This document shows, one piece after another, positions 1 to 6,159 of a stretch of 8,011 nucleotides of DNA. Origin of the DNA: CAZXTR01 sp964643615 (GTDB lineage: Bacteria > Pseudomonadota > Alphaproteobacteria > CAAHEQ01 > UBA3637). The notes under the pieces are model-generated. The model made no database searches, was not told the DNA's origin, and saw nothing but the letters and a program-made list of their open reading frames with translations. How positions within the stretch are numbered: position 1 is the first letter of the stretch; the number at the start of each line of letters is the position of its first letter. A program made the position numbers and the translations under genes. The stretch lies in assembly GCA_964643615.1 (NCBI GenBank), contig CAZXTR010000038.1, positions 1 through 8,011 of the forward strand, given 5' to 3'.

Positions 1-17
1 TAGCCATAAGAGCGACA

Positions 18-1073
18 TTATAAAGGCAAGATTGGCTTCTGGCGAGAGGCAGCGTTGCGTACCAGCATCATGTGCGGGGTGGTGGCAGCCTTCAACGTTC
101 GGTAGACTGTCGCCTTCACCAAGGTTTCGGATTGTTTAGTGTTTGGCGGATCTGCTCGAATTTCTGGCTCCTTTTCGCTTTCAAGATTAAAATCTGCAGA
201 CGTTTTAATATCATCCTCTGCACTCCACGGAGCTATTTTATAGTCGGGGCGGTTTAAATTTTGGGTATAAGATTTAACTTTTTGTTCTTTTCTCATTTCT
301 TCATCAGCGAAAGATTTTATTGTTTTTGCCCTTTGGATCGTTATTTGATGTAACGCCTTTTGTTTTTGTTGTTCGGAAACTTTTTCCTTATATTCTTGTA
401 ATTCCATCAAAAACTTTATCCCTTTTAGATGAAGGCGACTAACGTGCGTACCCGATAAATTCACTCCATCTAAAACAAAGGCAGACAAGTCAATTTCAGA
501 TGTGTCAACTTTAGACATATCCAACATTCTAAAATCCATAAAATGAAGTTGTTCAGCTGGCAATTCAGGTAATAAAATTTTCCCTTGTTCTATTTGTTCC
601 AACAACCAACACAATGTTTGTAAATAAGCTTTATTTTCTGGTGAAATCTTGGCATCTTTTACAGAATTTTTTTTATAAAAAACACCCTTAAAAGAAACAT
701 CCGTCAAATCAGCATTATCCATGCACGCATTTTCCATATAAGCATAGGATAAATCCGCACCCATTAAATTCGCATTTGTTAAATTTGTATTTGTTAGGTT
801 AGCTTTTGCAAGACAAATCCCAGATAAGTTTGCCCCACTTAAATCGGCACCTTTTAAATTAACACCAGTAAAATCTTGTCCCGATAAGTTTTTTCCTTTT
901 TGCAAAGCTTGTATTAATTTTTTAGCCAACGAATCCGTTTTATAAGAATCAACCTCGCTTGGCAAGATATTTGCATCTTTTGGAATATAGGGTAAAAAAT
1001 CGTATTTATCCGCTTCGGTTAACGGAGCCGCATTTATTTTTTTTTCAGGTCTTTGCCATGCTTGTGTCGTCAT
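18..1073 (-). CDS. Pentapeptide-repeat protein with two repeat blocks and a charged C-terminal tail
   Basis: A 351-residue protein of unknown function. Residues 66-130 are 13 uninterrupted pentapeptides of the A(D/N)LxG type (for example ADLSG, ANLSG, ANLTN), which in this family fold as a right-handed quadrilateral beta-helix. A second, degenerate block of about eight pentapeptides covers residues 179-218 (IDLSA, VNLSG), after a linker of about 48 residues. Residues 222-268 are a charged, Gln/Lys/Glu-rich stretch likely to be helical. No signal peptide or membrane segment is visible, so it is probably cytoplasmic. It lies 93 bp downstream of lpxC on the same strand but has its own strong promoter. 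There is no Shine-Dalgarno sequence before the ATG, which fits a leaderless mRNA. An A9 run lies at codons 10-13. The last ~45 codons are in DNA much richer in G+C than the rest. Pentapeptide proteins include DNA-gyrase mimics and effectors, but nothing here selects a role. Confidence 0.85.
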   Translation of the reverse strand: MTTQAWQRPEKKINAAPLTEADKYDFLPYIPKDANILPSEVDSYKTDSLAKKLIQALQKGKNLSGQDFTGVNLKGADLSGANLSGICLAKANLTNTNLTNANLMGADLSYAYMENACMDNADLTDVSFKGVFYKKNSVKDAKISPENKAYLQTLCWLLEQIEQGKILLPELPAEQLHFMDFRMLDMSKVDTSEIDLSAFVLDGVNLSGTHVSRLHLKGIKFLMELQEYKEKVSEQQKQKALHQITIQRAKTIKSFADEEMRKEQKVKSYTQNLNRPDYKIAPWSAEDDIKTSADFNLESEKEPEIRADPPNTKQSETLVKATVYRTLKAATTPHMMLVRNAASRQKPILPL

Positions 1074-1079
1074 AGCACG

Positions 1080-1107
1080 ATTATACTTAATTTTGAATAA
1101 ATCTCAA
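1080..1107 (-). promoter_or_regulatory. Sigma70-like promoter of the pentapeptide-repeat gene, predicting a leaderless mRNA
   Basis: Reading the minus strand, TTGAGA (1107-1102) is followed by a 16-nt spacer and a perfect TATAAT (1085-1080). Six bases, CGTGCT, then lead straight to the ATG at 1073. With the usual distance from the -10 box to +1, transcription would begin at or within a base or two of the A of the start codon. This is the best promoter match in the window. The start site itself is inferred. Confidence 0.7.
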
Positions 1108-1166
1108 GTCCTTTTCAAAAAATATAACAAATAAGGATTGCTCTCTATTCTTTCAAAGAAAATTAA

Positions 1167-2120
1167 TTATGCCACAGCAACTTCGGCACTTTTTTCTTCG
1201 CTTGCAATACATAAATCGTTTAAATCAACGATTTCATAGTTGGACTTATCGCAAAATAATTCCTTTAAAAGCATATTCGTATGAAAATGTCCAGATTTTA
1301 AACCTTTAAAATATCCAACAATAGGCATCCCAGCCTGACATAAATCACCCACAGCATCCAAAATTTTGTGACGAACAAACTCTTTTGTATCTCGCAATCC
1401 TTCGGGGTTCATAATCCTATCGCCGTTTACGACAATTGCATTTTCCAAAGAACCTCCACGTCCTAAACCCATCGAATGCAACATTTCAATTTCTTGTAAT
1501 TGACCAAAGGTCCGCGCGAAAGCAATTTCCTTTTTAAACGTCCCTTTTGAAAGAACAAAAGAATGCTCTTGATAACCAATAACACGGGCTGGAAAATCAA
1601 TAGAAAAATCAATCTTCAAATCATCTTGCGTAGGAGACAAAGAAACCTCCCCCCCTTTATTATCAGAAAAAACAACTTTCTTTTTAAGACGAATAACCTT
1701 TAACGGGGCATTTTGTTCCACCAAACCAACACAATCAAACAAAAAAGCAAAATCTTTGGCGCTACCATCCATAATGGGAACTTCTGGGCCATCAACATCC
1801 ACAAAAGCATTATTTATACCATAAGCATACAACGCTGCCATCACATGTTCGGCCGTTGAAACTGTTACCCCCGATTCATTGCCAAAGCAACTACACATGC
1901 GAGTATCAACAACATTTTGATAGCTGGCAGGAATAACATTATTTTTATCAGTCACATCCACACGACGGAAAACAATCCCCGTATTCACAGGCGCAGAACG
2001 AAAAGTAATTCTCGCCTTTGCCCCAGAATGTACGCCAACACCTAAACAATAAATAGAATCTCGAAATGTTTTTTGACAAACCCTGTATTCTGGTGATAGT
2101 CTTGAAATGTCCGCAATCAT
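1167..2120 (-). CDS. lpxC: UDP-3-O-acyl-N-acetylglucosamine deacetylase LpxC
   Basis: LpxC is the zinc-dependent cytoplasmic enzyme that removes the N-acetyl group of UDP-3-O-acyl-GlcNAc, the committed step of lipid A synthesis. The 317-residue protein is full length (E. coli LpxC has 305). Visible motifs are STAEHVMAAL with Glu91 and zinc ligand His92, the PIMDGSA stretch near residue 115, FARTFG at 201, GLGRGGSLENAIV at 218, FVRHKILDAVGDL with zinc ligands His251 and Asp255, and the SGHFHTN loop with catalytic His278. All catalytic residues are present. The ATG at 2120 is preceded by AAGGA about ten bases upstream. In many proteobacteria lpxC follows ftsZ; here the upstream neighbour is a divergent DUF4167 gene, so it is away from the division cluster. 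No convincing promoter was found for it. The last ~15 residues, rich in Ala, Glu and Ser, are a non-conserved tail. Confidence 0.97.
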   Translation of the reverse strand: MIADISRLSPEYRVCQKTFRDSIYCLGVGVHSGAKARITFRSAPVNTGIVFRRVDVTDKNNVIPASYQNVVDTRMCSCFGNESGVTVSTAEHVMAALYAYGINNAFVDVDGPEVPIMDGSAKDFAFLFDCVGLVEQNAPLKVIRLKKKVVFSDNKGGEVSLSPTQDDLKIDFSIDFPARVIGYQEHSFVLSKGTFKKEIAFARTFGQLQEIEMLHSMGLGRGGSLENAIVVNGDRIMNPEGLRDTKEFVRHKILDAVGDLCQAGMPIVGYFKGLKSGHFHTNMLLKELFCDKSNYEIVDLNDLCIASEEKSAEVAVA

Positions 2121-2257
2121 AGTAATATTTCCTTAATTTCCTTTGTTAGGTAGAGATTACTCTGAAATGGAAACTTACTCAAATCAAAGATTATTACAAA
2201 TTGTTACAATTTTATGCTCTCCTTGTTTAGCCTTTAAAAATGTTTTTAAAAAAGTAT

Positions 2258-2286
2258 TTGCATTTTATTTTAAAGTTAGGTATCAT
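2258..2286 (+). promoter_or_regulatory. Possible sigma70-like promoter of the DUF4167 gene
   Basis: TTGCAT (2258-2263) and TATCAT (2281-2286) are separated by exactly 17 bases. The -10 box matches the consensus at five of six positions, the -35 only at three. It would give a 5' leader of about 70 nt before the ATG at 2364. The 243-bp divergent intergenic region is very AT-rich, so a chance match is quite possible. Confidence 0.3.
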
Positions 2287-2363
2287 CTCGTCCATTGTCG
2301 GATTGAAGAATCGTCGACAAAACTGAAAAAGCATCACAATTTACAAACATTGGTTATAAAAGC

Positions 2364-2912
2364 ATGAAGCAATCTTCAAACAATAAAAGTCATAATGGCT
2401 CTCATAGGTCGTTTTTTAACAATAGGCGCAATAATAATTTTTCTATTCCATCCAGAAATACTGTTTTAGACAGTTCTGGTCCTTGCGGGCGTATTCGAGG
2501 GACCGCCATTCAACTTTCCGAAAAATATACTGCTGCGGCTCGAGATTTGCGTCATAACGATTCAATAACCAGTGAAATTTGTTTGCAATATGCGGATTAT
2601 TATCAACGTTTACACAACTTAGCGTGCACCGAAGAACGCTTTACGTCTATTGTTACACCGGCGGGGAACACGGCTCAAAATGTGACTATTTCTTCATCAG
2701 CAACCTTAGGAAAACAAGATATTCCCGCAGGAACATTTCCTATTCAAACAAAAGAAAACCTTGTAAATTCTTCAAATACGTTTCCAAAAGATTTGCCTTT
2801 TATGACGTCCGAGCTTCCAACAGAGGTACCTAAAAAGAAAGAATTTTCTTTAAGAAGAACAAAGAAAGAACCAAAAAAACTATTGAACATCGAAAACACT
2901 GTTGCTTCATAG
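2364..2912 (+). CDS. DUF4167 domain-containing protein
   Basis: A 182-residue protein recognised from the core at residues 38-84: SGPCGRIRGTA followed by QLSEKYTAAARD and YADYYQRL. This matches the alphaproteobacterial DUF4167 pattern GPxxxIRGTAxQxxEKYxxLARDA...AExYxQHAEHYxR as I remember it. The N-terminus (1-30) is rich in Asn, Ser and Arg. The C-terminus (154-172) is strongly basic (KKKEFSLRRTKKEPKK), as in family members with Arg/Lys-rich, probably nucleic-acid-binding ends. The function of the family is not established to my knowledge; the basic ends make an RNA or ribosome partner an inference only. The ATG has no clear Shine-Dalgarno. The in-frame stop at 2325 limits extension and no ATG, GTG or TTG lies between, so this start is the only standard one. 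It is often found near prmC/prfA in other genomes; here it precedes the flagellar operon. Confidence 0.85.
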   Translation: MKQSSNNKSHNGSHRSFFNNRRNNNFSIPSRNTVLDSSGPCGRIRGTAIQLSEKYTAAARDLRHNDSITSEICLQYADYYQRLHNLACTEERFTSIVTPAGNTAQNVTISSSATLGKQDIPAGTFPIQTKENLVNSSNTFPKDLPFMTSELPTEVPKKKEFSLRRTKKEPKKLLNIENTVAS

Positions 2913-2915
2913 AAA

Positions 2916-2934
2916 AATTAAACGCATTTTAATT
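2916..2934 (+). promoter_or_regulatory. 7-bp dyad containing a CtrA-type box (TTAA-N7-TTAA) upstream of fliL
   Basis: TTAA at 2918-2921 and TTAA at 2929-2932 are separated by exactly seven bases, the spacing of the CtrA consensus. They sit inside a perfect inverted repeat, AATTAAA (2916-2922), cgcat, TTTAATT (2928-2934). CtrA is the cell-cycle response regulator that controls early flagellar operons in Caulobacter and many other alphaproteobacteria. A further GTTAAC palindrome lies at 2951-2956, and a -10-like TATACT at 2968-2973 lacks a well-spaced -35, which would suit an activator-dependent promoter. In DNA this AT-rich a chance match is not negligible. The element contains no G/C stem and is not an intrinsic terminator. 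Confidence 0.4.
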
Positions 2935-3010
2935 GCTTTCATAACCACTTGTTAACTTGTTTTTGCCTATACTTATCCTAAAGGTGTATGTTTAGATAGG
3001 GTTCATAAGC

Positions 3011-3523
3011 ATGTTTGAAGACAAAACACAAGCAAAAGAACAGCGTGAAAACGGTCCGAAATATTGGTTTTGGAAGTGTATGATTGTCGTTATTTTTATT
3101 GAATTAGGCATTTTTATTTATTCTTTTTCAATGTCTCAAAATTCCTTTACCCCTTTCGTCCCGATTCGAGAAAATCCTGAAAACAATCTTGTTGTAACAG
3201 GAAAAGACGGACTTTATTTTTTAGAACTCCCCACATTCAAAACAACGCTAAAAGACGCCAACAATCGGTTTGTTTTTTTAAATACAACTATTTCTCTTGA
3301 ATTGTCAAAATTATCGGATAAAAAAGAAATTGTCTCTATTTTGCCTAGAATCCAAGATACTTTTCACCTTTATTTAAGTGAAATTACAATTGAAGAAATA
3401 CAAAAAAGTGGAAACCTTTTTCGGATTAAAGAAGCGTTATTAGAACGTATTAATTTTTTAATCGCGCCCAGCCACGTTAACGATGTTTTATTTAAAAGTA
3501 TGTTAATTGAGCAAATACCATGA
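3011..3523 (+). CDS. fliL: Flagellar basal body-associated protein FliL
   Basis: FliL is a single-pass inner-membrane protein that surrounds or supports the stator units of the flagellar motor. The 170 residues show a short cytoplasmic N-terminus, one membrane helix at about 22-40, a linker, and the periplasmic FliL domain at about 65-168. That domain contains the typical FVFLNTTISLEL strand, the LPRIQDTFHLYLSEIT helix, and the ending FRIKEALLERINFL...VNDVLFKSMLIEQ. The length is normal for the family. AGATAGGG before the ATG can serve as a ribosome site. It is the first gene of the flagellar unit and overlaps fliM by 4 nt (ATGA). Its first six codons are almost identical at DNA level to those of fliM. 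Confidence 0.93.
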   Translation: MFEDKTQAKEQRENGPKYWFWKCMIVVIFIELGIFIYSFSMSQNSFTPFVPIRENPENNLVVTGKDGLYFLELPTFKTTLKDANNRFVFLNTTISLELSKLSDKKEIVSILPRIQDTFHLYLSEITIEEIQKSGNLFRIKEALLERINFLIAPSHVNDVLFKSMLIEQIP

Positions 3524-4458
3524 TTGAAGACAAAACATTTCAAAACATTTTATCCCAAGAAGAAATTGATGCGTTGCTCAATCCACCTGAAGATGTCGCA
3601 GCCCTTTTGGGAAAAAGTTCGGCGAAAATACCATCGCAACAAAAAAATATATTCCCTGAATGGGCAAAAAAATTAGATGTCTTTTCACGTGCACTAACAA
3701 CAGCGTTACGTCAATTTACTGAAGCTGAAGAAATTTCAGTTGAAATAGATACGTTCATTTCTGGGTCTCTTGCTTCATATTTGTCAACATTACAAAATCC
3801 ATCCTTGTTAGGTTCCTTTATTGAAAAAGATATAAATGTTAATGGGTTGTTTTATATTGACTCTGTCCTTGCTATCTCAATTATTGACATGGCTTTAGGG
3901 GGCAACCGTGGAACGACAGCAATGCAAATTAATGGCAGACCCTATACACAGATTGAAAAAAACATCATAAAAACATTAATGCAGGCAGTATTGAAAGGGC
4001 TTTCTGATACATTGCAAATGTCTTTTGATTTTGACTGTCTAGAGACGAACCCTCAGACGGCAAGAATCGAATCGCCTACGTGTCAAATGTATATTGCTCG
4101 ATTGTCCGTCAGATTTCGTAAAAAAGTAGGGATTTTCGATGTCGCATTACCTTTATTAATTGTTAAGCAAATTGAGAAACAGGCTTTAGAACAATCGAAC
4201 CCTTTGTTAGATTCATGGAAAGAGGATTTATACACCTCTTGCGAACACATTCCATTGGAGATAACAGCTGTAATTGACGAAAAAAAGATACCTTTTAAAA
4301 CTATACTTCAATGGAAAGAGGGGCAATCATTACCTTTATCTTTCTTTGAAGACAAGGCTGTACAGTTGCGTTGTAATGGGGTTCCTTTATTTTGGGGACG
4401 ATTAAACCCAAATAAGACCAATATTTCTATTGCCATCCAAAAAAAGGAGGAGACTTAG
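3520..4458 (+). CDS. fliM: Flagellar motor switch protein FliM
   Basis: FliM links the rotor MS-ring protein FliG to FliN in the cytoplasmic C-ring and receives CheY-P to reverse rotation. The 312 residues carry the CheY-binding peptide LSQEEIDALL at 11-20, fully intact. The CheC-like middle domain lies at about 45-225 and includes MALGGNRG (125-131) and RPYTQIEKNIIKTLM, both typical of FliM. A SpoA/FliN-like C-terminal domain spans about 243-306 and ends LRCNGVPLFWGRLNPN. The length is slightly under the usual 320-340. The start overlaps the fliL stop (ATGA), has only a weak Shine-Dalgarno, and is likely translationally coupled. A 10-bp tandem repeat lies just after the start. The intact docking peptide implies a chemotaxis system elsewhere in the genome. 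Confidence 0.95.
   Translation: MIEDKTFQNILSQEEIDALLNPPEDVAALLGKSSAKIPSQQKNIFPEWAKKLDVFSRALTTALRQFTEAEEISVEIDTFISGSLASYLSTLQNPSLLGSFIEKDINVNGLFYIDSVLAISIIDMALGGNRGTTAMQINGRPYTQIEKNIIKTLMQAVLKGLSDTLQMSFDFDCLETNPQTARIESPTCQMYIARLSVRFRKKVGIFDVALPLLIVKQIEKQALEQSNPLLDSWKEDLYTSCEHIPLEITAVIDEKKIPFKTILQWKEGQSLPLSFFEDKAVQLRCNGVPLFWGRLNPNKTNISIAIQKKEET
3531..3550 (+). repeat. Perfect tandem 10-bp repeat in the 5' end of fliM
   Basis: CAAAACATTT occurs twice with no gap at 3531-3540 and 3541-3550, inside codons 4-11 of fliM. Because ten is not a multiple of three, the two copies are read in different frames. Gain or loss of one unit would therefore shift the fliM frame before the CheY-binding peptide. 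Confidence 0.9.
4444..4450 (+). promoter_or_regulatory. Strong Shine-Dalgarno that fixes the start of the DUF6468 gene
   Basis: AAGGAGG, a near-perfect anti-16S match, lies inside the last codons of fliM, nine bases before the ATG at 4460. It argues for that ATG rather than the in-frame TTG at 4430. It is the strongest ribosome site noticed in the window, so this protein may be made at a higher rate than its operon neighbours. Confidence 0.85.
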
Positions 4459-4459
4459 C

Positions 4460-4924
4460 ATGAGTTTAGATGTGTTTTTAAACCTTGTTATTATCATTTT
4501 TTTGGCAATAGCTATTATTTACGCTATGATTTTGAATCATCGAATTAGCTCTTTTAAAGACAACAAGAAAGAAATTTTAAAGGCCATTGCGACTTTTCGA
4601 CAGGGTATTAAAGATACCGAAATTATGATTCATCAAATTAAGCAAAGCACTCGAACCGTAACTGAGCAATTGAAGGGAGAAATTAACAAAGGAAACTTAT
4701 TGCGCGATGATTTAGTGCTTTTAATAGAAAGATATAAAAAAGGTGCAAATATTGATACTTCCGTCAAAAAAGAATTTAATTATACCGCCCTTTCAACAAC
4801 AAAGAATCCTTTCTCATCCGAGACAAAAACATCTTTTTTTAAAAAGCAAGGTACAGATATTTATCAATCCGAAGCCGAACGGGAACTTTTTGAGGCTTTA
4901 CAAAAATTGAAAGGGAACAAATGA
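4460..4924 (+). CDS. DUF6468 family membrane protein of the flagellar cluster
   Basis: A 154-residue protein with one N-terminal membrane helix (about 4-25, FLNLVIIIFLAIAIIYAMIL) followed by NHRISSF. A long charged helical region at about 30-95 is likely a coiled coil, with IKQSTRTVTEQLKGEI and LLRDDLVLLIER. A variable linker leads to a short conserved C-terminal helix, SEAERELFEALQKLK (137-151). This layout matches the DUF6468 family that sits directly after fliM in many alphaproteobacteria. Its role is unknown; position and topology suggest an accessory membrane protein of the motor. The start at 4460 is chosen because AAGGAGG lies nine bases upstream and the ATG follows the fliM stop by one base. 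It overlaps motE by 4 nt. Confidence 0.82.
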   Translation: MSLDVFLNLVIIIFLAIAIIYAMILNHRISSFKDNKKEILKAIATFRQGIKDTEIMIHQIKQSTRTVTEQLKGEINKGNLLRDDLVLLIERYKKGANIDTSVKKEFNYTALSTTKNPFSSETKTSFFKKQGTDIYQSEAERELFEALQKLKGNK

Positions 4925-5505
4925 ATAAATTGAACTTTCCCTACATTTTAAAGTTTTTACCATTAGTTGTTTTTGTCGTCCTTTTGTCATTTAGCGTACG
5001 TATTGGAAATTTGTGGTACGATGTGGAAGAAGGGAGCTCGATAACCATGCGCCCTCAAACTGCCGAAGCCACAGAAAAACAAAATTCTGATCCGCTGCCT
5101 TTGAATAGTTTAAAATCTTTTGACGAAACAGAAATGCTTATTTTACAACATTTATCGGAAAGGCGGGACGAATTAGATAAAAAAGAAAAAGAAATTGAAA
5201 AAAGGCAAACCGAGCTATTGACTTTAGAAAAGCGCTTAACCATTCAAAAAAAAGAAGTTGAAAATGCTTTACAACAATTGGAAAATCAAGGCGGTGCTTT
5301 GAATACAACAGCGAATGATAGCGTATCCAAAATTTATGCCAGAATGAATCCAAAAGAAGCTGCTCGAATTTTGGAAACATTGGATTCAAACTTTTGCACA
5401 AATGTTTTGCGGGCATTGCCGCCATTACAATCTGCTGCGATTTTGGGGAAAATGGAACATGCGAAGGCTCAAGAATTAACGCTAAAACTCAATACCTTTG
5501 AATAA
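4921..5505 (+). CDS. motE: MotE family protein (periplasmic MgtE_N-like domain)
   Basis: A 194-residue protein with a membrane or uncleaved signal helix at about 9-25, a low-complexity linker, a strongly predicted coiled coil at about 68-124 (SERRDELDKKEKEIEKRQ and on), and a C-terminal MgtE N-domain-like module at about 135-191. In the module, KIYARMNPKEAARILETLD and AAILGKMEHAKAQELT match the MotE pattern (MxPKxAAxIxxxLD, AxILxxMxxxKAxxxT). In Sinorhizobium MotE acts as a periplasmic chaperone of MotC; here no motC is seen, so the partner may be one of the MotB-like proteins downstream. The start overlaps the previous stop (ATGA), with AAGGGA just upstream. The single Cys159 in the module is not a family hallmark that I know of. 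Confidence 0.85.
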   Translation: MNKLNFPYILKFLPLVVFVVLLSFSVRIGNLWYDVEEGSSITMRPQTAEATEKQNSDPLPLNSLKSFDETEMLILQHLSERRDELDKKEKEIEKRQTELLTLEKRLTIQKKEVENALQQLENQGGALNTTANDSVSKIYARMNPKEAARILETLDSNFCTNVLRALPPLQSAAILGKMEHAKAQELTLKLNTFE

Positions 5506-5517
5506 ACAGAGGATAAC

Positions 5518-6159
5518 ATGTCGGTTCAAGAAAATAATTTTTCTTCCAACGTCCGTTTTAAACAAGACAAAAAAAACGCCTTTTATTTTTTGTTTTTATC
5601 ATTAATATTGATGATTTTTTGTTTTTTTATAAAACTAGTATCCGTATCCAATTTTGGACAAGTCAAAGTCAATGCAGCCACAAGCAGTTTACAAGCAACG
5701 TTTGGGAAATCTAAAAAATCTTTTTTTCAACCAGATTTTGCACCAAACGCTCTTACTTCCATAATACAAAGTTTGGCAAAACAATCCTTTCAACAAGTTA
5801 AATTTCAAGAAACAAACGCCGTTTTTAAAATGACCATTCCTTGCGGAGATATATTTGTGAATAGCAAAGAAGATGTCCTGCCTCAAGCTCTTGATTTTTT
5901 GAAAAAATTATCTTTCTATCTATCCAAGCAAAAAAAACCATATCCATTAACATTTTTAACATACATCGACCTTCCTATAAATGGAAGCTATCCCGTTTAT
6001 TCACATTTAGCTGAAAAACGATCTCAAAACATTGTTGACTATTTAAATTCTTTTGGCATTCCCTATTCACAAATTATCTCTGGCTTTAAACAAGGTAATG
6101 ACGATGTCGTATCTTTTTCTTTATCTCTTTTACCACCACAAAAAGCGAGAGCGCGATGA
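5518..6159 (+). CDS. OmpA/MotB-like membrane protein, peptidoglycan-binding type
   Basis: A 213-residue protein with a charged N-terminus, one membrane helix at about 21-42 (FYFLFLSLILMIFCFFIKLV) without any acidic residue, and a C-terminal OmpA-like domain at about 105-205. The domain shows TYIDLPINGSYPVY with Asp151 and LAEKRSQNIVDYL with Arg168, the two positions that in OmpA-family domains bind diaminopimelate of peptidoglycan, followed by FGIPYSQIISG. The usual GHTD sequence before the Asp is altered. AGAGGA six to eleven bases before the ATG supports the start; the gap to motE is 12 nt. It overlaps the next gene by 4 nt. It resembles the first of two tandem MotB-like proteins in Rhodospirillales flagellar clusters. 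The likely role is a cell-wall anchor near the stator; the exact partner is inferred. Confidence 0.75.
   Translation: MSVQENNFSSNVRFKQDKKNAFYFLFLSLILMIFCFFIKLVSVSNFGQVKVNAATSSLQATFGKSKKSFFQPDFAPNALTSIIQSLAKQSFQQVKFQETNAVFKMTIPCGDIFVNSKEDVLPQALDFLKKLSFYLSKQKKPYPLTFLTYIDLPINGSYPVYSHLAEKRSQNIVDYLNSFGIPYSQIISGFKQGNDDVVSFSLSLLPPQKARAR

Noticed and set aside
72..257. 61-codon plus-strand open frame opposite the pentapeptide-repeat gene
   Set aside because: It lies antisense to the convincing minus-strand gene, has no ribosome site and resembles no family. It exists mainly because of the G+C-rich patch.
1148..1160. Palindrome TTCTTT-C-AAAGAA just after the lpxC stop, as a terminator
   Set aside because: It is AT-rich, has a one-base centre that cannot form a hairpin loop, and is not followed by a convincing U-tract; it is more likely chance than an intrinsic terminator.
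2143..2367. 74-codon plus-strand open frame between lpxC and the DUF4167 gene, ending in an ATGA overlap
   Set aside because: It starts with TTG and has no ribosome site. Its composition is that of random AT-rich DNA, no domain is recognisable, and it covers the divergent intergenic region where regulatory sequence is expected.
2949..2973. Possible sigma54 or standard sigma70 promoter before fliL
   Set aside because: The TTGC at 2963-2966 lacks the GG ten bases upstream needed for a -24/-12 promoter. TTGTTA (2949-2954) and TATACT (2968-2973) are only 13 bases apart, too close for a normal sigma70 promoter.
4430..4459. Upstream TTG start that would add ten residues to the DUF6468 protein
   Set aside because: The added residues are poly-basic and come from the fliM 3' end. 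The AAGGAGG at 4444-4450 is placed correctly for the ATG at 4460 instead.
5055..5425. Minus-strand open frames within motE
   Set aside because: They are antisense shadows of the coiled-coil coding sequence, with Phe/Ser/Leu-rich translations typical of reversed Lys/Glu codons.
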